Shown here one piece after another: positions 58,725-64,000 of a stretch of DNA of 64,000 nucleotides; within the stretch, counting starts at the first letter, position 1, and the number at the start of each line of letters is the position of its first letter. The notes beneath the pieces are model-generated. The model was not told where the DNA came from, searched no databases, and worked only from the letters and a program-made list of their open reading frames with translations. Where the stretch lies: positions 1 through 64,000 of the forward strand of contig JAPWGK010000035.1 of the NCBI GenBank assembly GCA_029641185.1, in the 5' to 3' direction. The translations under genes and the position numbers were made by a program. This stretch comes from Pseudofabraea citricarpa (lineage: Eukaryota; Ascomycota; Leotiomycetes; Helotiales; Dermateaceae).

Positions 58725-59354
58725 AGGTAGGTGAAGGCTGACCACTGTCTGTCACCTGGAAGTACTGTAACAGTGTACGGTGCAGTCTTGTACAGTATAC
58801 TCAGTACCATACTACGGTACGGTAGTGACCAACCGCCTGAAACTCCTGCGCCACCCAACCCCCCCCGTCTTGTTCATCGCACCCTGAAAGTTTAAGCCCG
58901 AGAAAGGGCAATCGATCCAGTACATCCAGGTCATCCCATCTCACTGCCCCCCCAGGATGCCGGAGCCCAGTAGCCCAGCAGCCCAGCAGCCCAGAGTACC
59001 CAGTACAATACTGTACTCCGTAGCAGCCCAGCAGCCCAACCACAGCCCCCCCCTCACCCCCCTCGTCGCAAACCACTCACACCCAGATCACAGATGATCA
59101 TGGATCTGTCAGAAACTCGGTGCCAAGCTGTTCACCCTCACGGCCATTCCCCTTAGCAGCCGCTACACCGTTGAACCTCGTTCGCGCAATATCAACCTAT
59201 CGATGCGCAACGTGACAGGACCCAGGAATGAACTGCCACTTCACCGCTTCGTAACAGCCCCATCCCCATACCGGTACCATCCATCTCCAAATCACTCCAA
59301 ATCATCAAGCCCTCGAAACTCTGCAAACCACTTGCGGAGCCATGTCCATCCTGT

Positions 59355-59375
59355 GCACTTTGCACTTTGCACTTT
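59355..59375. repeat. Heptanucleotide array GCACTTT x3
   Basis: Three perfect 7-bp units. Confidence 0.95.
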
Positions 59376-59862
59376 GTACCACTCATGCGCTGTCCTTCGA
59401 CACTGCTGGCCGCTCGCATGTGCTATTGGCTAGCATGAGAAAGCAAGGGCTCGCCATCGACCATGATACCATTCGTAAGACGTTGCCGAACATCTATTAT
59501 CAACGTGTGGCCGCTGCTGTGGAACGTCTCGTCCAAGTCTTGACATCTCCAGGAAGCACAAGACCGTCTTTATGCGCTTCGTCTTCTCGCACCTGGTCGC
59601 CGGGGACGGGTAGTGGCTGGATGCCATTTCACTTATCAGTAACGAGGACCTGTGATCGATCAGGAAGGTTTTCATTCATGGTGAGGGTATCTCTAGTATA
59701 ACTCCAAATTCAAATCCACCCCGCATAAAGCCTATATGCCCAAACGCCGTCTCTCTGCACACCAGTGCGAATGCCCTGTAATAATGTAACGTGCAAATGC
59801 ACGGCGAGGAATCTCTTGGTGACCCCGACCTCATGCCTAGCAGGCACTCCATAGTGATACCA

Positions 59863-62800
59863 TTATGACCATACATTACTAAACCCGCTGTATCTTTCTC
59901 GCTTTGACGATGGCCGTTTCCTGTCGTTCCGACTGCTGTTCGCCTCGTTGGCTTTCTGGAGGTCTGCCTCTACAGACCACCCATCTAAGAAAGCGCCCAC
60001 ATCGTCGATCATATCGTCAAGATTCTCGTCCTGGCTGGTGGTTTTTTTCAGTTTCCCAGAAGGACTAATAGAGAAAGACTCCATCACATCTGATTCTGCA
60101 TCGAAGTTCCATCTGTTGTGATGCGCTTTCACGCCAGTTTTTGGCGTCAAGTGCTGATTAGAATCAAGAGACTCCTTCAATCCACTGAGCCCTTCAGAGG
60201 ATCCTTCATGGTCTGCTTCAATAAAGGCTTCAGCCATTGCATCCACCGGAGGACTACTTCTTTTGTATGGAGATCCAGTCACTCTGTATTTATTTCCAGA
60301 CACAGCAGGCTGATATTTTGTCGTGGGCATCTTGACTCTATTAGCAACCGTATTGTCCCTGGTGACGTGGTCATTCTCTTCATCTGCATCTATATATGAA
60401 TCTTCGATCTGTAATTCTTTCGCAGGCGGTGGGGATTTTGATCGTAGTCTTGGTAGTAAGTCAAGCTGAGAATCCTCGGCTTCGTTCGCTGGAAGAATGC
60501 CAAATGAAACTCGTTTTTTAGATTTTCTAGATCTAGGAGTCTTCAAATTACTCTTCCACGGATTGTTCGATTCTTCGTAGAGTAGTTGTGTGGCATGAAG
60601 ACTTGAAGTTCCAGATGCGATCTTCTCTTGCTCTTGCGATTTAGAAACGGGCGTGGAGATTCCAAAGCTGGTACTTAACCCCCCCTCTAAGATGGCAGAT
60701 GAGTCAATCTGTTGCCAACCGTGATCCACTTCATCATCCTGTCCAAATGACTCTTCTGCTTGAATACTGCTTGCATTTAATGGAACGCTGAGATTGGCGG
60801 GAGGAATAACCGTCAGAATATTCTCGTCATCCTCGTCCATCCATGGGCTTTGTGGTCCCTCGCCATCGATAGGCTCATGCTCGATGTCTTGTTGGATTTC
60901 TGATCCTGCAAGACCACTTTTGCTAGAACTGCCCCCTGCATTGTGATTTTCAGAAACAGTCGGTCGTTGAAAAGGACTTTGAGCAACCATCGAAGTGCTG
61001 TTGCGGCTCTTACTTGCCGCTGGACTAGTCTTGTTTACATGGGTGGCTTTGCTGACACTGCTCGAATTGCCATTAACGAGACCATGGACTAGACCGAGTC
61101 TGCCCTCTAGTTCAGGACTTGAAGCGGTAGCACCCACTGATTTCGTAGTCGTTCTGCGGTTCCTTGACGGAGACCTAATATTTCCATCCTTGGTCATCTT
61201 TCCTACCTCTTCAATATGAGTTAGACTCCTGCGTCGATATGGTGACCCCCTAACCGGACTTGTTGCATATGCAGAATCATAGGACTGAGTACTGAAATCA
61301 GGTGGATCCACTTCACGAAGTTTATCCTTATCTCTCGGGAGCCTTTTAGTTCTCTGTGGTGACTTTTGCGATTTGCTTGGTGGTGCCGTTGGTACTGGTG
61401 ATGAGACGAGAACCTTTCCAGAAACATACACTCTCATTAGTGGCAGTCGGGGTGCCAGTTGTGGACTACGAGGGTTGGCAGATGGCACTTGAGAGGAGTC
61501 GGGTTGTCTGTGGAATATCGGAGTTACTGATGTTTTGTCTTCAACCTCGCCGACTTGCTCCGTACTAGGATCGTAGGTTTGGACTTTGTGTACAGCCACC
61601 GGGCTTGATGTTGCCAGAGTTTGGGCCTTACCTTCCACTATTTCCCAACTGTCGGAGGATTGATCGCTTACTGGACCATCCTCATTTGGGCTGATTATTT
61701 TTGATTTTGTTGCTTTCTCAGGTGAGGTTGGTTTCGTCAGAGGTACCACAAGAGAGATTGACGTTTCCGGAGAGCTTGCTGCCTCAACCGAGGCTTTACG
61801 TTTCTCTGTCTCAATGATGACATGATTATGATCATGATTATCACTCGCACTTGACTGGCTCTGCCGTCTAGACCAAGACTTCTCAGTATTTGGATGTCTC
61901 GAGACTGATTTGCTTGGTGTTGACTTTCTAGAAGTCTGTTGAATGGAAGGCAGCCTTGCAGAAGTCGTCACTTTAGGAATTGAGGATTCTTTTGCATAGC
62001 TTAAAGGCGGGGCAGAAGAAGGTATATCACTGACAGGTGCTTGTGACTCTGCAGTGGCATGTATTTTTGACGAAGATCCATCAAACATTCCAACACCAAA
62101 GGACGTCTCAAATCCGAAGGGAGTAGGAAGCTTCGGTGTGGGTATCTTTGGAGTTGCAATTGGCGTTTGAAACTCCTCGTTGGCAGGGCATGTGAAATCA
62201 GGTAGCCCTTTTAGATATGAGTGCACTGTTTGTGAGATATTTTCTAATGGGGTTGACTCCAAACCTCCTTTTTGGGTTTGATTTTTACCCTTTGAAGATC
62301 TCTCTTTCAACTTCAGAGTCGATGATTCCAGAGGAGAAAATGAGGCCATGTCCAAATGTGAGTTCCTGTTATGGGACAGTGATGCTTGGCGAACCTGGAA
62401 AGGTAGCCGAGGTGATTCTAGAGGCGAGATCTGATATTGGCCTACAGAATCCTGATTTCGTAGTGAACTAGAGACTGAGATATCTCGCTGCGCAGAATCC
62501 TCAACAGAGATGACGGTGTGGTCCGCTATTGGCTTTCTTTTTTTCCGGAAGTGAAATGTTCCTAAGCCTCTGGTAGAGGGTGCCACTTCGGTCACAAAAC
62601 TAGATTGACTCGCATATGGGCCCGGGGTCTTAAGCATCTCATCGCGTGAGAGTTCTTTGCCCTTTTGATATTTTGACCGCCTATCTGATGAGGAGCTCCT
62701 TGTAGCCTTCTTTTCTGTTGAAGCTAAATTAAGACGTTCATTGTCGTCGTCGCTTTCTAGGTCGATTACCACCGGATCATGGAATAAGTACGCTCTTTTC

Positions 62801-64000
62801 TCATCCATATTAGAAGGAGGTTTTCCAGGAGATATCTGTGAAGATGTATGCATATTGTTTGAATTGATGATGCCTGAAGTAAGATTTTGTGACGTTCTGC
62901 TAGTATCGGATTTCCTTCTATGTGTCTGCCCTTGTTGTCGACTATGCTTTGGCTGCAAAGACTCCCAAATAGCCTGTGCAGCTTCCAAGCCAGGAACCCT
63001 TTTTCGCTTCTGGCCGGACTTGGATTTCTGAGGATGGCCTATAGGCAACGTTGGAGTATATTCAACGCCTGCCTTTGAACCCGGATCACCACCTTGGAGA
63101 TCTGAAGGATTGTGAACATGGGAGTTCCTCTGTAATTTACTTATCGCATTTGATGTCTCCATGGAAAAGCTGTTATCCTCTATAACTAAATTTAAATCTA
63201 CTCGATGATCTGTGTTAGATTGTCCTGGTTTCGAAGAACCTCTGCGTCGTTCATGCCCTGTAGTAGGGACTTTGTGAATTGGAGTCGGCGTAGAATTCGT
63301 AGCCGTATCCTCCCACTTGGAGTGTTTAGTGCGCTTTGTCTTTAGCCACTGAGAATCAGCCTGTCTTTTCAGACCCCTCGTCGCATTCCCTGGGAGTAGA
63401 TTAGAATCTACACGCTCGCGGCTATCTGTGCTAAACATGAAAGATGTAGCATTGTTCTTCTGAGATAGATGAAAGGTTGTGGAAGTCTTCGGATCTTGGT
63501 CGGTCTTATCCCATTGTTGTCTGGAGTCTTCCTCCAAGTCATCGTCCTCTTGTTCGTCACTAGATTGACGCTCAACGCTTTGGATCAAACTGCTATTAAC
63601 CCGGTTACACCTTAGAGTACCATGGATAATAGGATCCAGGTCTTTCGTCGCCTCCCTCTCCATCTCTTCCATAGTTTCCCTCTCTGACTTGGCCTGAGCT
63701 CTGCATCGAGCCAGAGCTTCTACAGGGTTGAGATGTCCTAGGCCACAATCGCGCGCCCATTGCAACACGTTGGGACGAGTAAAAAGCATGTCTTCCGACT
63801 GTGGCTCCCACCATGTTGGCCTTGGTCGGTGTTTGTGCCGCCATGGATTGACCCATCCGCTCTCTCTACCAAATGGGCCTCTCAAACTTGCTGACTGCAA
63901 AAAAGGCACCTTCCCGTCCAAATAGCTTTGTGCGGCCTCTTCGTATCGTAATCGCTTGATCCTCGTTTGAGCTGGAGTTTCCTCTGTATCGGAACCTTCG
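59863..64000 (-). CDS. Large disordered fungus-specific protein, partial (5' end beyond window)
   Basis: The frame is open from the right edge of the window to the TAA at 59863, giving at least 1378 residues with no stop; there is no ATG at the apparent beginning and the frame continues past 64000, so the N-terminus is missing. The readable start (RIKRLRYEEAAQSYLDGKVPFLQSASLRGPFGRESGWVNPW) looks conserved. The rest is Ser/Thr/Lys-rich, low in hydrophobics and probably disordered, with acidic patches and basic KKRK motifs, suggesting a nuclear protein. A second ordered patch closes the protein (DDMIDDVGAFLDGWSVEADL). No enzymatic domain is visible. I recall similar uncharacterised Pezizomycotina proteins but cannot assign a function. 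Confidence 0.8.
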   Translation of the reverse strand, partial: EGSDTEETPAQTRIKRLRYEEAAQSYLDGKVPFLQSASLRGPFGRESGWVNPWRHKHRPRPTWWEPQSEDMLFTRPNVLQWARDCGLGHLNPVEALARCRAQAKSERETMEEMEREATKDLDPIIHGTLRCNRVNSSLIQSVERQSSDEQEDDDLEEDSRQQWDKTDQDPKTSTTFHLSQKNNATSFMFSTDSRERVDSNLLPGNATRGLKRQADSQWLKTKRTKHSKWEDTATNSTPTPIHKVPTTGHERRRGSSKPGQSNTDHRVDLNLVIEDNSFSMETSNAISKLQRNSHVHNPSDLQGGDPGSKAGVEYTPTLPIGHPQKSKSGQKRKRVPGLEAAQAIWESLQPKHSRQQGQTHRRKSDTSRTSQNLTSGIINSNNMHTSSQISPGKPPSNMDEKRAYLFHDPVVIDLESDDDNERLNLASTEKKATRSSSSDRRSKYQKGKELSRDEMLKTPGPYASQSSFVTEVAPSTRGLGTFHFRKKRKPIADHTVISVEDSAQRDISVSSSLRNQDSVGQYQISPLESPRLPFQVRQASLSHNRNSHLDMASFSPLESSTLKLKERSSKGKNQTQKGGLESTPLENISQTVHSYLKGLPDFTCPANEEFQTPIATPKIPTPKLPTPFGFETSFGVGMFDGSSSKIHATAESQAPVSDIPSSAPPLSYAKESSIPKVTTSARLPSIQQTSRKSTPSKSVSRHPNTEKSWSRRQSQSSASDNHDHNHVIIETEKRKASVEAASSPETSISLVVPLTKPTSPEKATKSKIISPNEDGPVSDQSSDSWEIVEGKAQTLATSSPVAVHKVQTYDPSTEQVGEVEDKTSVTPIFHRQPDSSQVPSANPRSPQLAPRLPLMRVYVSGKVLVSSPVPTAPPSKSQKSPQRTKRLPRDKDKLREVDPPDFSTQSYDSAYATSPVRGSPYRRRSLTHIEEVGKMTKDGNIRSPSRNRRTTTKSVGATASSPELEGRLGLVHGLVNGNSSSVSKATHVNKTSPAASKSRNSTSMVAQSPFQRPTVSENHNAGGSSSKSGLAGSEIQQDIEHEPIDGEGPQSPWMDEDDENILTVIPPANLSVPLNASSIQAEESFGQDDEVDHGWQQIDSSAILEGGLSTSFGISTPVSKSQEQEKIASGTSSLHATQLLYEESNNPWKSNLKTPRSRKSKKRVSFGILPANEAEDSQLDLLPRLRSKSPPPAKELQIEDSYIDADEENDHVTRDNTVANRVKMPTTKYQPAVSGNKYRVTGSPYKRSSPPVDAMAEAFIEADHEGSSEGLSGLKESLDSNQHLTPKTGVKAHHNRWNFDAESDVMESFSISPSGKLKKTTSQDENLDDMIDDVGAFLDGWSVEADLQKANEANSSRNDRKRPSSKRERYSGFSNVWS

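Larger units (their letters stand above)
57881..59862. other. Repeat-rich intergenic region
   Basis: 2 kb between the KCS1 start and the 3' end of the next gene. It holds GCAGACAG octamers (58364-58384), AGC trinucleotides (58520-58541), octamers of GCCCAGCA type (58967-58998), heptads at 58652, 58704 and 59355, and several GTAC-rich palindromes (58770-58830). Frames of up to 135 codons here lie on both strands and have no domain. The left part must contain the KCS1 promoter. Confidence 0.55.

Overview
The window is nuclear DNA of a filamentous ascomycete (Pezizomycotina). The evidence is short introns (45-131 bp) with GTRAGT-like donors, a DASH-complex Dad3, a Zn2Cys6 regulator, a HeLo-domain protein, a VIVID-type LOV photoreceptor, a Kcs1-type inositol hexakisphosphate kinase, and a saturated RIP (repeat-induced point mutation) block. 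Protein style and AT-block organisation fit Leotiomycetes best, but I cannot name a genus from sequence alone.

Layout. 1-~8780 is an extremely AT-rich block in which CpA/TpG are almost gone, no frame stays open, and several families of degenerate tandem repeats can be read (71-bp, 196-bp and 12-bp units). About 8.8-22 kb is an accessory, gene-sparse strip next to it: a classical SDR divergent from an MFS sugar-type transporter, a SAT4/PTH11-like seven-helix membrane protein, a convergent ABCG half-transporter, an O6-alkylguanine-DNA alkyltransferase-like protein with an extra N-terminal domain, and a second SDR. At 22.9-24.9 kb lies a HeLo-domain protein with a C-terminal pseudokinase, the architecture of fungal heterokaryon-incompatibility/cell-death proteins. 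From 25.7 kb the content becomes more housekeeping: a Zn2Cys6 transcription factor, Dad3, mitochondrial ribosomal protein uS5m, and a Trm2-type tRNA m5U54 methyltransferase that shares a 230-bp divergent promoter with uS5m.

From 32.4 to 42.9 kb there is a ~10 kb stretch holding one convincing small gene (35995-36459, a 154-aa Ser-rich protein) and many short tandem repeats, strikingly many with a 7-bp unit. Then come a large WD40/Gemin5-like protein (1806 aa), a 3-kb intergenic stretch, a VVD-like LOV gene with four GATCGA hexamers upstream, the 1305-aa Kcs1 homologue, a second repeat-rich intergenic region, and the 3' part of a large disordered protein that runs off the right edge.

The SDR/MFS/receptor/ABC strip looks like an uptake-sensing-efflux set beside heterochromatin, but no backbone biosynthetic enzyme is present, so I do not call it a metabolite cluster. 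The most interesting items are the HeLo-pseudokinase, the LOV gene with clustered candidate light-response elements, the zinc knuckle inside uS5m, the two-start arrangement of the Trm2 homologue, and the excess of heptanucleotide tandem arrays with unrelated units. Gene models were assembled by hand from reading frame and splice-site consistency; every intron given keeps the frame.
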